DNA of 64,000 nucleotides from Sinorhizobium sp. RAC02 (GCF_001713395.1 NZ_CP016450.1:2046001-2110000); one strand, 5' to 3'; shown: positions 51,725 to 62,845, numbered from the stretch's first letter. The notes: generated by a model not told the origin, from the letters alone. A program made the numbers and translations.

Positions 51725-52495
51725 ATGCCAACAAGTATCCCCAGTTCATGGATGCCGGATGCCGCCATGAAACGTGTTCATGTGCATTGGACTGCCGGTG
51801 GCCACACGGCCAACAGCACCGACAAGAAATCCTACCATATACTTGTCGAGGGCGATGGAAATCTCGTCCGTGGCGACAAATCGATTGCAGCGAATGCTCC
51901 GGGCGCTCCCAGTTCGGGGCATGCTTCCCACACGAAGAATGCCAATACAGGGGCAATAGGCATATCGGTGTGCTCGATGACCGGCGCCCGTGAGAGCCCA
52001 TTTTCCAGCGGAAGCAATCCGCTCCAGGAAATACAGTGGGACACCATGATAAAAGCGGCTGCCCAGTTGGCGAAACGCTACGACATCCCTGTAACCCGGC
52101 AAACAATACTGACCCATGCCGAGGTTCAGCCAACGCTCGGCATATTGCAGAATGGCAAGTGGGATATAACCCGTCTGTCTTTTACGAATGCCTTCGTCGG
52201 CCACCGCCCCATTGGCGACGAGATGCGTCGCCGCATTGCCATAGAACTCGACGGATTGAACCCGTCGATGCATGGCGCCCTCTCGTCCGATCTCAGGCTG
52301 CCCCGTTTTCGCGTCAAGGGCGTGGCTCCTTCGACGTTGAATTTCAGGTCCAGCCCCGGCGGAGACAAGGTCGGCGAACTGCCGGAGAATACTCTGGTCG
52401 AGCGTATCGCCATGCAGCAAGCCTGGTGGCAGGTTCGAACACCGCAGGGCCATGTCGGGTGGGTTTCGTCCGACTTCCTCGTCGCGGTATCGTAA
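51725..52495 (+). CDS. N-acetylmuramoyl-L-alanine amidase with C-terminal SH3 domain
   Basis: 256 residues. Amidase_2/PGRP fold in the first 165: HVHWTAGG with a zinc histidine (His19 or His21), SYHILVEGDG, ASHTKNANTGAIGISVCSM and the late zinc-site segment ILTHAEVQ. A bacterial SH3 (about 193-256: LNFRSSPGGDKVGELPENT, GHVGWVSSDFL) probably binds peptidoglycan. It would cleave the bond between MurNAc and the stem peptide. No signal peptide is visible, unlike cell-wall-recycling amidases; that is the arrangement of endolysins or of proteins exported by other means. GGGAGAGG precedes the start. Its neighbours are unrelated. Confidence 0.87.
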   Translation: MPTSIPSSWMPDAAMKRVHVHWTAGGHTANSTDKKSYHILVEGDGNLVRGDKSIAANAPGAPSSGHASHTKNANTGAIGISVCSMTGARESPFSSGSNPLQEIQWDTMIKAAAQLAKRYDIPVTRQTILTHAEVQPTLGILQNGKWDITRLSFTNAFVGHRPIGDEMRRRIAIELDGLNPSMHGALSSDLRLPRFRVKGVAPSTLNFRSSPGGDKVGELPENTLVERIAMQQAWWQVRTPQGHVGWVSSDFLVAVS

Positions 52496-52519
52496 GACCG
52501 AAAAAACGACGGCCGAAGC

Positions 52520-55500
52520 CTAGGATGCCTCGCGCAGCTGCTCGGCCGTCTGCAGGTCCACCGACACCAGCTGCGACACGCCCTGTTCGGCCATGGTGAC
52601 GCCGAAGAGGCGGTTCATGCGGGCCATGGTGATGGGGTTGTGGGTGATGATGACGAAGCGGGTCTCGGTGGAGGCCGCCATCTCGTCCATCAGGTTGCAG
52701 TAGCGTTCGACATTGTGGTCATCGAGCGGCGCATCCACTTCGTCCAGCACGCAGATCGGCGCCGGGTTGGTGAGGAAAACGGCGAAGATCAGCGCCATCG
52801 CGGTCAATGCCTGTTCGCCACCGGACAGCAGCGTCATGGTCTGCGGCTTCTTGCCGGGCGGGCGGGCGAGAATTTCGAGGCCGGCGTCGAGCGGGTCATC
52901 ACTCTCGATCAATTGCAGCTCCGCCGTGCCGCCGCCGAAGAGGTGGGTGAACAGGCGCTGGAACTGCACGTTGACCACATCGAAGGCGGCAAGCAGGCGC
53001 TCGCGGCCCTCGCGGTTGAGGCTCTGGATCGCCGAACGCAGCTTGCGGATGGCCTCGATGATATCCTCGCGCTCGGCGACGATGGCATCGAGTTTTTCGG
53101 TCAGTTCCTTCTGCTCTTCCTCGGCGCGCAGGTTGACGGCGCCGAGACGTTCGCGCTCGATCCTCAACCGATCGAGGTCCCTTTCACGATCGCGCGGGTC
53201 CGGCAGCGGCGCACCCGCCGGATGCCCCGTGAGCCTCAGCGCTTCGTGCGGTGCGCAGGACAGCGCCTCGCGGATACGCGCCTCGCCCTCGACGCGGCGC
53301 TCGCGGGCGGAGACGAGGCGTTCTTCCACGCGGCCGCGGGTTTCGCGCGATTCGGCAAGCTGCGAAAGGGCGGTCGTGGCGGTGCGGTCGGCTTCGCGCT
53401 GGTGGTTTTCCGCCTCCTGCAAGGCGTCGGCGGCTTCCCGGCGGGCAGCTTCGGCATTGGTCAGGCCGGTCAGCAGCTCGCGGCGTTTTTCCTCGATCTC
53501 GTCGGGCGCCTCGGCAAGCCCTTCCATCTCTTCGCGCGCTTCCCCCTCGCGGTCGCGCAGCGTGGCGATGTGGCTTTCCGCATTGGCGGCGCGGCCCCTC
53601 CACGTTTCGCGCTCGGCGGAAATCGCCATCAGCCGGCGACGGCGGTCGGCCATTTCGCGGGCAAGGCCGTCGTGGGCGGCGCGCGCTTCGGCCAGCGTCG
53701 CCCGGTCGGTCGCGACCTCCATCGTGCGGGTGCGGAGGCTGAGATCGAGATCGGCGAGGTCGGGGGCGTCTTCCAACGCTGCACGCGCATCCTCCAGCGA
53801 CTGCGCGGCCTCCTCGACCTGCGCCTCGATCTGCACCCGGGTTTCCGCGAGCACGTCGCGACGGCGGATGAGGTCGCCGGAGGCGCGTTCGGCGGCCTCC
53901 AGGGCGTCGCGCGCTTCGGCAAGCGTGCGGGTGGCGTTGCGCTGCGCCTCGCGCGCCTGCTGCTGGCGCTGAGTCTCGGCGCGGATCACCTCGCCGGCGC
54001 GGGCGAGATCGGCTTGCGCATCGGCTAATGCTGCCCGGGCAGCGTCCAGCTCCGCCTCGAGTTCGGCGAGGCGGTTCTTCTGTTCCAGGCGAAGGGCGGC
54101 AGCACTTGGCGCATCGGCACCGGTGACGTGACCATCCCAGCGGACGACGGCACCTTCGCGGGTGACGAGCCGCTGGCCGGCCCGCAGATGCGGCAGGAGG
54201 GAAAGCGCTTCATCGACGCTTGCAACGACGCCGATCTGGGCAAGACGGCGGTGCAGCACGTTTGGCGCGCGGACATGGGTGGTGAGCGCGGTCACGCCGG
54301 CCGGCAGGTGCGGATCGTCGGACATGTTGCCGGTGAGCCGCCAATGCACGGGTGCCGCACTATCGGCGGGTGAATCGAGATCGTCGCCAAGGGCTGCCCC
54401 GAGAGCCGTCTCAAACCCGCGATCGACATGCACGTCGTCGACGACCGGCGCAAAGGAACCGTCACCGCTGCCGGCCTCCAGCATGCGGCGAATGGTGCGC
54501 GCCTCCGTTTCGATGCCGGCGAGGCGCGCACGCGCCGTATCGACCGGGCTGCGCAGGGCGGATTCGCTGAAACGGGCTTCCTCCAGCGCCTCCTCGACGG
54601 CGACGAGCATCTCGCCAGCCGTCTCCAGCGCCTCTTCCGCCGACTGCACGGCAGCGCGCCGCTCTTCGGGATCGGGAAGATCCGAAATGCGGGCGTCCAT
54701 CTCATCGAGTTCGCGGGCCTGCGCATCAAGCTGCTGGCCGAGGCGCAGGTGGCGTTCGGAGAGGTCGCGGATCGCCTTTTCGAGCTGGTTGCGTGACGCT
54801 GACGCCTCGGCCCGCTCGGCGGTGACGGCGGCAAGGGCCGCTTCGCTCTCGGAGAGTTTTGCCGCGGCCTCGTCCATCGTTTCGCGGGCGGCCTCGGCGC
54901 GTTCGTCAGCCTCGGCGAGGATTTCGCCGATCTCTTCCTCTTCCGTCGTCAGTCGCTCCAGTACGGCGGCATTGTCGGCCACCATGCGCTCCTCGCGAAC
55001 AATGTCCTCGCCAAGTTGCGCGAGGCGGCGGGTCAGTTCGTCGCGGCGGCGCAGCAGCCGGGCGGAATCCTCTTCCAGTTGCGCGCGCGCGATCTGCAGA
55101 CGCTGCAGCACGGCGGCGAGTTTGGCCTCGTTCTCGCGCAGTTCCGGCAGTTTCAGGCTGGCAATGGCCTGGTCCTTGGCCGCCTGCATCTGCGCATTCG
55201 CCCGCTCGGCAACGAGCGAGGTCGCCTGGTTGAGCTGGCTTTCCGCCTCGCCTTCCGCCTCCTTCGCCTGCACCCAACGAATGTGCAGCAACATCGCCTC
55301 GTGGCGGCGGATATCGGCGGAGAGCGCCTTGAAGCGGTTCGCCTGGCGCGACTGGCGCTTCAGGCTCTCGATCTGGCTTTCGAGCTGCGAGGTGACGTCG
55401 TCGAGCCGTTCGAGATTGGTTTCGGCGGCACGCAGGCGCAGTTCCGCCTCGTGGCGGCGCGAATGCAGGCCGGAAATGCCGGCCGCCTCTTCGAGCAGCT

Positions 55501-55984
55501 GGCGGCGGGCCTGGGGTTTTGCCTGGATGAGTTCGCCGATACGGCCCTGGCCCACCATCGAGGGCGAGCGGGCGCCGGTGGAGGCGTCGGCGAAGAGCAG
55601 CTGCACATCCTTGGCGCGCGCTTCCTTGCCGTTGATACGGTAGACCGAGCCGTTCTCGCGCTCGATGCGGCGCGTGACCTGGATTTCGTCCTGGTCGTTG
55701 AAGGCGGCGGGCGCGGTGCGGTCGGAATTGTCGAGATAGAGGCCGACTTCGGCGGTGTTGCGTGCAGGGCGGTGGCCGGAGCCGGAGAAGATGACGTCGT
55801 CCATGCCGGACGCGCGCATGTTCTTGTAGGAATTCTCCCCCATCACCCAGCGCAGCGCCTCGACGAGGTTCGACTTGCCGCAGCCGTTCGGCCCGACAAT
55901 GCCGGTGAGGCCGCGCTCGATGACAAATTCGATGGGTTCGACGAAGGACTTGAAACCGAGCACACGGAGCTTGGTGAACTTCAT
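52520..55984 (-). CDS. smc: Smc, chromosome segregation ATPase
   Basis: 1154 residues, full length. N-terminal head with Walker A GPNGCGKSN (31-39) and the Q-loop VGQGRIGELI; two coiled-coil arms (about 170-480 and 660-990) rich in Ala, Glu and Arg, with a hinge between; C-terminal head with signature LLSGGEQALTAMAL and Walker B CVLDEVDAPLDD. Works with ScpAB to compact and segregate chromosomes. The start at 55984 follows GGGTGAACGC. A strong terminator separates it from the upstream dsbA-like gene. The smc-dsbA-dciA-mutY-ccrM order is a conserved alphaproteobacterial neighbourhood. Confidence 0.97.
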   Translation of the reverse strand: MKFTKLRVLGFKSFVEPIEFVIERGLTGIVGPNGCGKSNLVEALRWVMGENSYKNMRASGMDDVIFSGSGHRPARNTAEVGLYLDNSDRTAPAAFNDQDEIQVTRRIERENGSVYRINGKEARAKDVQLLFADASTGARSPSMVGQGRIGELIQAKPQARRQLLEEAAGISGLHSRRHEAELRLRAAETNLERLDDVTSQLESQIESLKRQSRQANRFKALSADIRRHEAMLLHIRWVQAKEAEGEAESQLNQATSLVAERANAQMQAAKDQAIASLKLPELRENEAKLAAVLQRLQIARAQLEEDSARLLRRRDELTRRLAQLGEDIVREERMVADNAAVLERLTTEEEEIGEILAEADERAEAARETMDEAAAKLSESEAALAAVTAERAEASASRNQLEKAIRDLSERHLRLGQQLDAQARELDEMDARISDLPDPEERRAAVQSAEEALETAGEMLVAVEEALEEARFSESALRSPVDTARARLAGIETEARTIRRMLEAGSGDGSFAPVVDDVHVDRGFETALGAALGDDLDSPADSAAPVHWRLTGNMSDDPHLPAGVTALTTHVRAPNVLHRRLAQIGVVASVDEALSLLPHLRAGQRLVTREGAVVRWDGHVTGADAPSAAALRLEQKNRLAELEAELDAARAALADAQADLARAGEVIRAETQRQQQAREAQRNATRTLAEARDALEAAERASGDLIRRRDVLAETRVQIEAQVEEAAQSLEDARAALEDAPDLADLDLSLRTRTMEVATDRATLAEARAAHDGLAREMADRRRRLMAISAERETWRGRAANAESHIATLRDREGEAREEMEGLAEAPDEIEEKRRELLTGLTNAEAARREAADALQEAENHQREADRTATTALSQLAESRETRGRVEERLVSARERRVEGEARIREALSCAPHEALRLTGHPAGAPLPDPRDRERDLDRLRIERERLGAVNLRAEEEQKELTEKLDAIVAEREDIIEAIRKLRSAIQSLNREGRERLLAAFDVVNVQFQRLFTHLFGGGTAELQLIESDDPLDAGLEILARPPGKKPQTMTLLSGGEQALTAMALIFAVFLTNPAPICVLDEVDAPLDDHNVERYCNLMDEMAASTETRFVIITHNPITMARMNRLFGVTMAEQGVSQLVSVDLQTAEQLREAS

Positions 55985-56004
55985 GCGTTCACCCGTGCCA
56001 AAAA

Positions 56005-56040
56005 GCAAAAAGCGGGCGCACGGCTTTCGCCGTCGCCCGC
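56005..56040 (-). terminator. Rho-independent terminator after the dsbA-like gene
   Basis: Leftward reading gives GCGGGCGACGGC, loop GAAA, GCCGTGCGCCCGC (one bulge) and TTTTTGCTTTTT. It stands between the dsbA-like gene and smc, so smc is probably read from its own promoter or by partial read-through. Confidence 0.85.
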
Positions 56041-56059
56041 CGGAAATCCGGTCGAAGGA

Positions 56060-56905
56060 TCAAAGAAGGCTTTCGATGAGGGCCGACATGGAGTCAACCG
56101 ACATGTCTCCCGAATAGCGCTTGCCGTTGATCAGGAAGGTCGGGGTCGCTGCGACGCCGAATTCCTTGGCACCGCGTTCACGTACCGCGTTCACATCATC
56201 CAGAAGCTTCTGGTTCGTCAAGCAGGCCTGGAAGCTCTCCTGTGTAAAACCGGCGAGTTTCGACATCTGGAGCAGTGCTTCGCGGCCATCCTGTGCGGCG
56301 GCCCAGGTTTCCTGCTGCTTCATGAGCATCGAGATCATCGGATAATACTGTGCGGCATCCGTCAGCTCGGCCGGGTTCTGCGGCTTGCAGCGCGCCAGCA
56401 TGAAGGCGGCAGCGGCACGCGGATCGAACGGGAATTCGCGTACGATGAAACGAGCCTTGCCGCTATCGACATACTTCGCCTTGATCGCATCGAAGGTATT
56501 GTTGTGGAAGGCCGCGCAGTGCGGGCAGGTCGTCGACATGTATTCGACGATGGTGACGGGGGCATTCGCCTCGCCGATCACCATGTCCGGCAGCGCGCCG
56601 GGCTTTAGCACTTCCGCCATATCGACGTCGCCCTCAGCGGACGGAACTTCTGCCGCAGGCTTCTGAGCCGTCTCGGCCGGAGTCGTGGTGGTGGTGGTCG
56701 TCGTCGTGGAGGTTTCGGTCGCCGTGCCGGTAGACGTTGCAGGCGTCGAGCTTGCGCTTTCGCCGGTCGTCGTCTGGCTGGTCTCGGGAGCCTTGGCGGT
56801 CTCCTCCTTCTTCTCGTCGGAGCAGGCAGCCAGCGTCACGGCGAGCGCCGCAACGGCAGCGCCGGTCAGGAGGCGCTTCATCAGGCTCATTTCGGAAAGG
56901 GACAT
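56060..56905 (-). CDS. DsbA-family thioredoxin-fold lipoprotein
   Basis: 281 residues. A lipoprotein signal ends in LAAC with Cys28. Then a low-complexity Thr/Ser/Pro linker (about 40-85, with nine or more threonines in a row around residue 70) and a DsbA/BdbD-like domain with active-site CPHC (127-130) and the cis-proline loop ATPTFLINGKRY. It likely oxidises or isomerises disulfides of exported proteins, or reduces them with a DsbD-type partner. The start at 56905 is placed by GGAGAG. It is a lipid-anchored relative of the usual soluble DsbA. Confidence 0.9.
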   Translation of the reverse strand: MSLSEMSLMKRLLTGAAVAALAVTLAACSDEKKEETAKAPETSQTTTGESASSTPATSTGTATETSTTTTTTTTTPAETAQKPAAEVPSAEGDVDMAEVLKPGALPDMVIGEANAPVTIVEYMSTTCPHCAAFHNNTFDAIKAKYVDSGKARFIVREFPFDPRAAAAFMLARCKPQNPAELTDAAQYYPMISMLMKQQETWAAAQDGREALLQMSKLAGFTQESFQACLTNQKLLDDVNAVRERGAKEFGVAATPTFLINGKRYSGDMSVDSMSALIESLL

Positions 56906-57078
56906 GGTCTCTCCTGTCGGAAGGGATAAGAATTCTTGGGTCCATCGACGCAAGCCCGGACGGAAAACCGCTTCGCACCCGAAATTGCTCTTGGCACTCC
57001 CGTTATACCTGCTTTGGGGCAGGAACAAGCGGAGTTAAGGCTAGTAACTTCAAAGAATTGTGACCGTTCAATGGTTGC

Positions 57079-57600
57079 TCACGGCGCTTTTCGGGGCATG
57101 CCAAGCACCGCCGTGCCGAGGCGCTTCAGCGCCGCCTTCAGCGCTTCGCCCTCGATGCCCTCGACCAGATCGTCGAGATGGCGGGCTGCCGCGCCGGTCA
57201 GCGGGCGCGGCTTTGGCTTGCGGCGCGGCTGTGCCGCCACCGGTTTCTGCACAATCTTGATTTGGCTGATCGCCGGAAAACCGAAGAAGCCGTTGATGCG
57301 CTGGATGATCTCGCCCTGCTGATGGCTGAGGAACAGCGCGCGTGCGCCCTCGCAGGCGATCGTCAATACACCCGGCTGGTAGCCGCCGCCTTCACCCGTC
57401 ATTTCCGAGGCGCGGCGCGGCCAGGCAATGCGTTCCGGCCGCGTGCAATCGGCAAATTGCGTACCGGCAATTTCATCCCACGAGCCAAGCAGCATCGTGT
57501 TGATGCCGGCGCGTTTCGCCAGCACCGGATCGATCAGCGCGTTCGCCACTTCGCTGATCTGGACGATGCCGTATCTCGGTTTTTGGGCTTTGGCGTTCAC
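57079..57600 (-). CDS. DUF721/DciA family protein
   Basis: 173 residues. The DUF721 core (about 20-115: LGSWDEIAGTQFADCTRPER, PGVLTIACEGARALFLSHQQ) is followed by a basic linker and a short helical tail. DciA, the founding characterised member, loads the replicative helicase DnaB in bacteria that lack DnaC; this alphaproteobacterial protein may do the same, which is inferred from family. Position between mutY (divergent) and the dsbA-like gene is conserved. No ribosome site better than average is seen. Confidence 0.85.
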   Translation of the reverse strand: MNAKAQKPRYGIVQISEVANALIDPVLAKRAGINTMLLGSWDEIAGTQFADCTRPERIAWPRRASEMTGEGGGYQPGVLTIACEGARALFLSHQQGEIIQRINGFFGFPAISQIKIVQKPVAAQPRRKPKPRPLTGAAARHLDDLVEGIEGEALKAALKRLGTAVLGMPRKAP

Positions 57601-57622
57601 GTTTTACCTTGTCCCCTTGTTA

Positions 57623-57672
57623 GGCAATTCGCCACGAGTAAAACCGCATTGCGCGCTTTTGCTGGAATTGCC
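57623..57672. repeat. Dispersed hairpin repeat, copy B
   Basis: GGCAATTC (57623-57630) and GAATTGCC (57665-57672) form an 8-bp inverted pair around AAAACCGC and a CTTTTGCTG block, the same plan as copy A at 11201-11244. It lies between dciA and mutY start regions. Confidence 0.65.
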
Positions 57673-57766
57673 GGCAGGGAAAATATTCCTGTTTTTACCG
57701 CGAAGCACTTGAAGATCGCGGATCACTCCGCCAGTTATAGGCGCTCCGACCCCGTTCAGGCAAATC

Positions 57767-58861
57767 ATGACCCAAGCCCACCGGACAGCGGCGCCCGCCG
57801 ACCTGCTTCTTGCCTGGTACGACCGGCATCACCGGGACCTGCCGTGGCGGGTGAGCCCGCCGATGGCGGCGCGCGGCATCGAACCCGATCCCTACCGGAT
57901 CTGGTTGTCCGAGGTCATGCTGCAGCAGACGACAGTGCAGGCGGTCAAATCCTATTTCGCGCTGTTCACCTCCCGCTGGCCGACGGTCACCGATCTCGCG
58001 AAAGCCGACAATGAAGACGTGATGAAGTCCTGGGCGGGGCTTGGCTATTACGCACGTGCCCGCAACCTCAAGAAATGCGCCGAGGCGGTCGCCTTCGAGC
58101 ATGGCGGCGTGTTCCCCGATACCGAGGACGGCCTGAAGGCGCTTCCCGGCATCGGCGACTATACGGCGGCGGCGATCGCGGCCATCGCCTTCAACCGGAA
58201 AAGCGCAGTGCTCGATGGCAATGTCGAGCGCGTCATCTCGCGCCTGCATGCCATCACGACGCCGCTTCCTGCGGCAAAGCCGGAAATGCGGGCGCTGGTC
58301 GCTGCCATGACACCGGAGGACCGGCCGGGCGATTTCGCCCAGGCGATGATGGATCTCGGCGCGACGATCTGCACGCCGCGGCGACCCGCCTGCGCGCTCT
58401 GTCCGTTCAATGCGAACTGTCGCGTGCTCGGCCGTGAAGACCCCGAACTGTTTCCGCGCAAGGCAGCGAAGAAGGAAAAGCCGGTGCGACTGGGTGCCGC
58501 CTTCATCGCCGAGGATGAGACGGGCGCGGTTTTCCTGCGCAAGCGGATCGAGAGCGGCCTGCTCGGCGGCATGACGGAAGTGCCGGGCAGCGCCTGGACG
58601 GCGCGCATCGATGGCGAGACCGGCACCGATGCCGCACCGTTTCAAGCGAACTGGCAGGCCTGCGGCACCGTCACCCATGTCTTCACGCATTTCGAGTTGC
58701 GCCTCACCATCTACCGTTCCAAGGTGCCGCGGAATGCCGGCGCCGGTGAAGGATGGTGGCAGGCAAAGGACACGCTCGATGGCGAGGCACTGCCGACCGT
58801 CATGAAGAAGGCAATAAAACAAGCCATACCCGACGCGTTTCAAACGACGAGGACAGCATGA
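57767..58861 (+). CDS. mutY: MutY, adenine DNA glycosylase
   Basis: 364 residues. It removes adenine opposite 8-oxoguanine. HhH-GPD region: LPGIGDYTAAAI and the catalytic Asp in VLDGNVERVISR; the [4Fe-4S] cluster cysteines are in CTPRRPACALCPFNANC (about 203-220). The C-terminal NUDIX-like domain for 8-oxoG recognition spans about 230-355 (VTHVFTHFELRL). Its stop overlaps the next start in ATGA. Confidence 0.96.
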   Translation: MTQAHRTAAPADLLLAWYDRHHRDLPWRVSPPMAARGIEPDPYRIWLSEVMLQQTTVQAVKSYFALFTSRWPTVTDLAKADNEDVMKSWAGLGYYARARNLKKCAEAVAFEHGGVFPDTEDGLKALPGIGDYTAAAIAAIAFNRKSAVLDGNVERVISRLHAITTPLPAAKPEMRALVAAMTPEDRPGDFAQAMMDLGATICTPRRPACALCPFNANCRVLGREDPELFPRKAAKKEKPVRLGAAFIAEDETGAVFLRKRIESGLLGGMTEVPGSAWTARIDGETGTDAAPFQANWQACGTVTHVFTHFELRLTIYRSKVPRNAGAGEGWWQAKDTLDGEALPTVMKKAIKQAIPDAFQTTRTA

Positions 58862-59475
58862 GCAGCATCGAAATCAGACACGTCGTCTTCGACATCGGCA
58901 AGGTGCTGATCCATTACGACCCGCACATCCCTTTCGCCCGCCTGATCCCCGATGATGCCGAGCGCAACTGGTTCTTCGCCAATGTCTGCACGCACGACTG
59001 GAACCTCGAGCAGGACCGCGGGCGTGACTGGGCGGAGGCGGAAGCCCTGCTGATTGCGGAACATCCCGACCGCATCGAGCAGATCCGCGCCTTCCGCAGA
59101 TACTGGCACGAAATGGTCTCGCATGCCTATGTGGAGAGCGTCGCGATCATGGAGACGCTCATCGCCGAAGGTCATGACGTGACCATGCTCACGAACTTCG
59201 CCGCCGATACGTTCAGGCAAGCGCGCCAGCTCTTCCCCTTCCTCGACATGCCGCGCGGCGTGACGGTTTCCGGGGAGATCGGCCTCATCAAGCCGGACCT
59301 TGCGATCTACGAGAAGCACAGCAACGATTTCGGCCTCTCGCCCGCCCATACGCTGTTCATCGACGACGCGGCGGCAAATGTCGAGGGTGCCCGGAATGCC
59401 GGCTGGCACGCTGTCCAGTTCACCGACCCGGAGAAGCTGAAGAGCGACCTTGCAGCGCACGGCATTGCGCTTTGA
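58858..59475 (+). CDS. HAD-IA phosphatase
   Basis: 205 residues. HAD motif I is VVFDIGKVLIHYDP, with the nucleophilic Asp but Gly-Lys in place of the usual second Asp, as in the YihX/DLGGV-type subgroup; motif II MLTNFAAD, motif III KPDLAIY and motif IV FIDDAAANVEGA. The sequence suits a sugar-phosphate phosphatase such as YihX (alpha-glucose-1-phosphate), but the substrate is unproven. ATGA overlap with mutY makes the pair translationally coupled. A strong terminator follows. Confidence 0.9.
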   Translation: MSSIEIRHVVFDIGKVLIHYDPHIPFARLIPDDAERNWFFANVCTHDWNLEQDRGRDWAEAEALLIAEHPDRIEQIRAFRRYWHEMVSHAYVESVAIMETLIAEGHDVTMLTNFAADTFRQARQLFPFLDMPRGVTVSGEIGLIKPDLAIYEKHSNDFGLSPAHTLFIDDAAANVEGARNAGWHAVQFTDPEKLKSDLAAHGIAL

Positions 59476-59499
59476 TTGAAGGGCATCTGCTGAAACCGA

Positions 59500-59534
59500 A
59501 ACGCCCGGAGCTTTGCGGCTCCGGGCGTTTTCAC
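59500..59534 (+). terminator. Terminator of the mutY-HAD transcript
   Basis: AACGCCCGGAGC-TTTGCG-GCTCCGGGCGTT, a perfect 12-bp stem followed by TTCACTTTT, 24 bases after the HAD stop codon. Confidence 0.9.
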
Positions 59535-59812
59535 TTTTCCGGGACTGAAGGTACAAAAACCGGAAAAGCGATATCCGGCCTGCCCGGCCGGTTGATCGGC
59601 CCTGGCTTTCCGCAACGATTTCCGTTGCTTGGCCTGACGTGTTTACCAGATCACAGTAAGCGCCTGATGGTTAACATCACCTGAATCGCGCCTGTGGAAG
59701 TTGGGGGATCCCGTCAAATGACGCGCGCGCCCTCCCCTCAAAAGCCACAGCCCCCGGTGCAGGGAACACCGGAGGCCGCGGCTGGAGAAAGCGTGTTTCG
59801 TGGGCGACAGGC
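59535..59812. other. Intergenic region after the mutY-HAD terminator
   Basis: A GCAACG-ATTTC-CGTTGC hairpin lies at 59611-59627 and a GANTC site (GAATC) at about 59690. No gene is visible. The region faces the 3' end of ccrM. Confidence 0.4.
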
Positions 59813-61012
<1,200 letters not shown>

Positions 61013-61174
61013 ACTGAAAGGATTGGAGAAAAAGCGAAATTCGTTCCGCGGCGGGACCTTTGACGGAATTCAAGCAGCCGCGAATAGATGGTCCTTCCCG
61101 TCCGTCATTCGATGAACATGCCGCGCCCCTGCCGGCGTGAACGACCGGGCTTTCCGGGGACCGAGGAGAACGAT

Positions 61175-62845
61175 GTGCGACTGAAGACCGTCTTCATGCT
61201 TCTGGCGGGGCTTCTTGCCGCCACGCAGACGATCGCCGCCGACAAGACGATGATCGTGCTCGATGCATCCGGCTCCATGTGGGGACAGATCGATGGTCGC
61301 GCCAAGATCGACCTCGCCCGCGAGACGCTGGGCACCGTGCTGAAATCCGTGCCGGTCGGAACGGAGCTCGGCCTGATGGTCTATGGCCACCGTGAAAAGG
61401 GTTCGTGCAGCGATATCGAGCTTGCTGTGCCGCCGGGTGCGGGAACCGAGGATGCCATCAATTCCTTCGTCGCCGGCCTCAGCCCGAAGGGCAAGACGCC
61501 GATTTCGCACGCTGTCGAACAGGCGGCCGATATCCTCAAATATACCGAGGACAAGGCGACCGTCGTGCTGGTGACGGACGGGCTGGAGACCTGCGAGGCG
61601 GATCCCTGCGCACTTGCCTCGGCGCTCGAAAGCAAGGGGGTAGACTTCACCACCCACGTCGTCGGCTTCGGTTTGACGGAGGAAGAAGGCAGGCAGGTCG
61701 CCTGCCTTGCCGAAAACACCGGCGGCAAATACTTCCAGGCCTCCGACGCGACACAGCTCGTCGCGGCGCTGACGGAAACGGTGGCGGAAGCGCCGATGTC
61801 GAAGCCTGTGCAGGAAGTGGCGGTCGCGGAGCCCGAGCCGGCGCCGGCAATCGAATTCAACACCGAGCTCGACAGCGTGCTGTCCGAAGGCGGCCCGTCG
61901 CTTGGCGACAACAACGATGTCTTCTGGGAAATCTACAAGGCGGACGCGAACGGGGCGCCTGCCGGCGACTATATCGAAAGCCAGTACAAGGGCGCGTTTT
62001 CCGGCAATTACCCGCCGGGCAAATACATTGCCGTTGCCACGTTGCAGAGTTCGATCAAGCGCCAGGCGCCCTTCGAGGTGAAGGACGGCGCAGTGGCAAA
62101 GCCCTTCGTGAACTTCGATGCGGCCCGGCTGGTCATCATGCCGAAGCGCACACCTGAAGATGCCGACGCCGATCCCAACGCGGCAATCGAAATCGCCTTC
62201 GGCGACTATTCCACGACCTATTACGGCACGGCAAAATTCTACGCCTCCGCCGGCGAGGTGAAGCTCAACGGTTCCATCGGCCCGGCCAAGGTGGTGGAAA
62301 CCCTGAGCGTCAAGGCGGGCGAGACGATCGAGCGCGATCTCGTCATCGGCTCGGGCATCGTGCTCAACAAGGCGATCTATGCGGAAGGCGGGCCGGAGGT
62401 CGATTCCGGCAATATGTTCTTCGAGGTGGTGGAGGCCACGAAGGCCATCGACGGCTCGCGCAAAAGCATCGCCAACAGCTACGGCACCGGCACGAAGATC
62501 GACGTTCCACCCGGCGACCATGTGCTGACGGCCAAGCTCGGCCTGGCAACCGGCGAAATCCCCTTCAACCTCAAGGCCGGCGAAATGAAGGAGGTCGTCG
62601 TCAACATCAATGCCGGCGTGCTGGCGATCACGGCACCTGGCGCCTACAGCATCGAAATCCTCAATGCCAAGAAGGACATCCAGGGCAACCAGAAGTCCAT
62701 GTCGACCAACTACGGCGCCGAATACCAGGAGACGCTCCCGCCCGGCGACTATGTCGTCGTGGTGAAGTATGAGGGCGACGTGGCGCCGAAGGAGGCGAAG
62801 GCGACGGTCAAAGCCGGGGAGCGGTCAGAAGTGACGGTGCAGTAA
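61175..62845 (+). CDS. Exported von Willebrand factor A domain protein
   Basis: 556 residues. A GTG start with GAGGAGA upstream gives a signal peptide (about 1-21, ending TQTIAA before DKTM). A VWA domain (about 22-215) has the MIDAS motif DASGSMWG and a conserved VLVTDGLETCEADPC. Three diverged beta-sandwich units follow (about 255-350, 420-500, 500-556), each with a PPGDY or PPGKY turn and an FEV/IEI strand. VWA proteins of this sort bind metal and partner proteins in the periplasm. Its promoter is shared with divergent ccrM. Confidence 0.87.
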   Translation: MRLKTVFMLLAGLLAATQTIAADKTMIVLDASGSMWGQIDGRAKIDLARETLGTVLKSVPVGTELGLMVYGHREKGSCSDIELAVPPGAGTEDAINSFVAGLSPKGKTPISHAVEQAADILKYTEDKATVVLVTDGLETCEADPCALASALESKGVDFTTHVVGFGLTEEEGRQVACLAENTGGKYFQASDATQLVAALTETVAEAPMSKPVQEVAVAEPEPAPAIEFNTELDSVLSEGGPSLGDNNDVFWEIYKADANGAPAGDYIESQYKGAFSGNYPPGKYIAVATLQSSIKRQAPFEVKDGAVAKPFVNFDAARLVIMPKRTPEDADADPNAAIEIAFGDYSTTYYGTAKFYASAGEVKLNGSIGPAKVVETLSVKAGETIERDLVIGSGIVLNKAIYAEGGPEVDSGNMFFEVVEATKAIDGSRKSIANSYGTGTKIDVPPGDHVLTAKLGLATGEIPFNLKAGEMKEVVVNINAGVLAITAPGAYSIEILNAKKDIQGNQKSMSTNYGAEYQETLPPGDYVVVVKYEGDVAPKEAKATVKAGERSEVTVQ

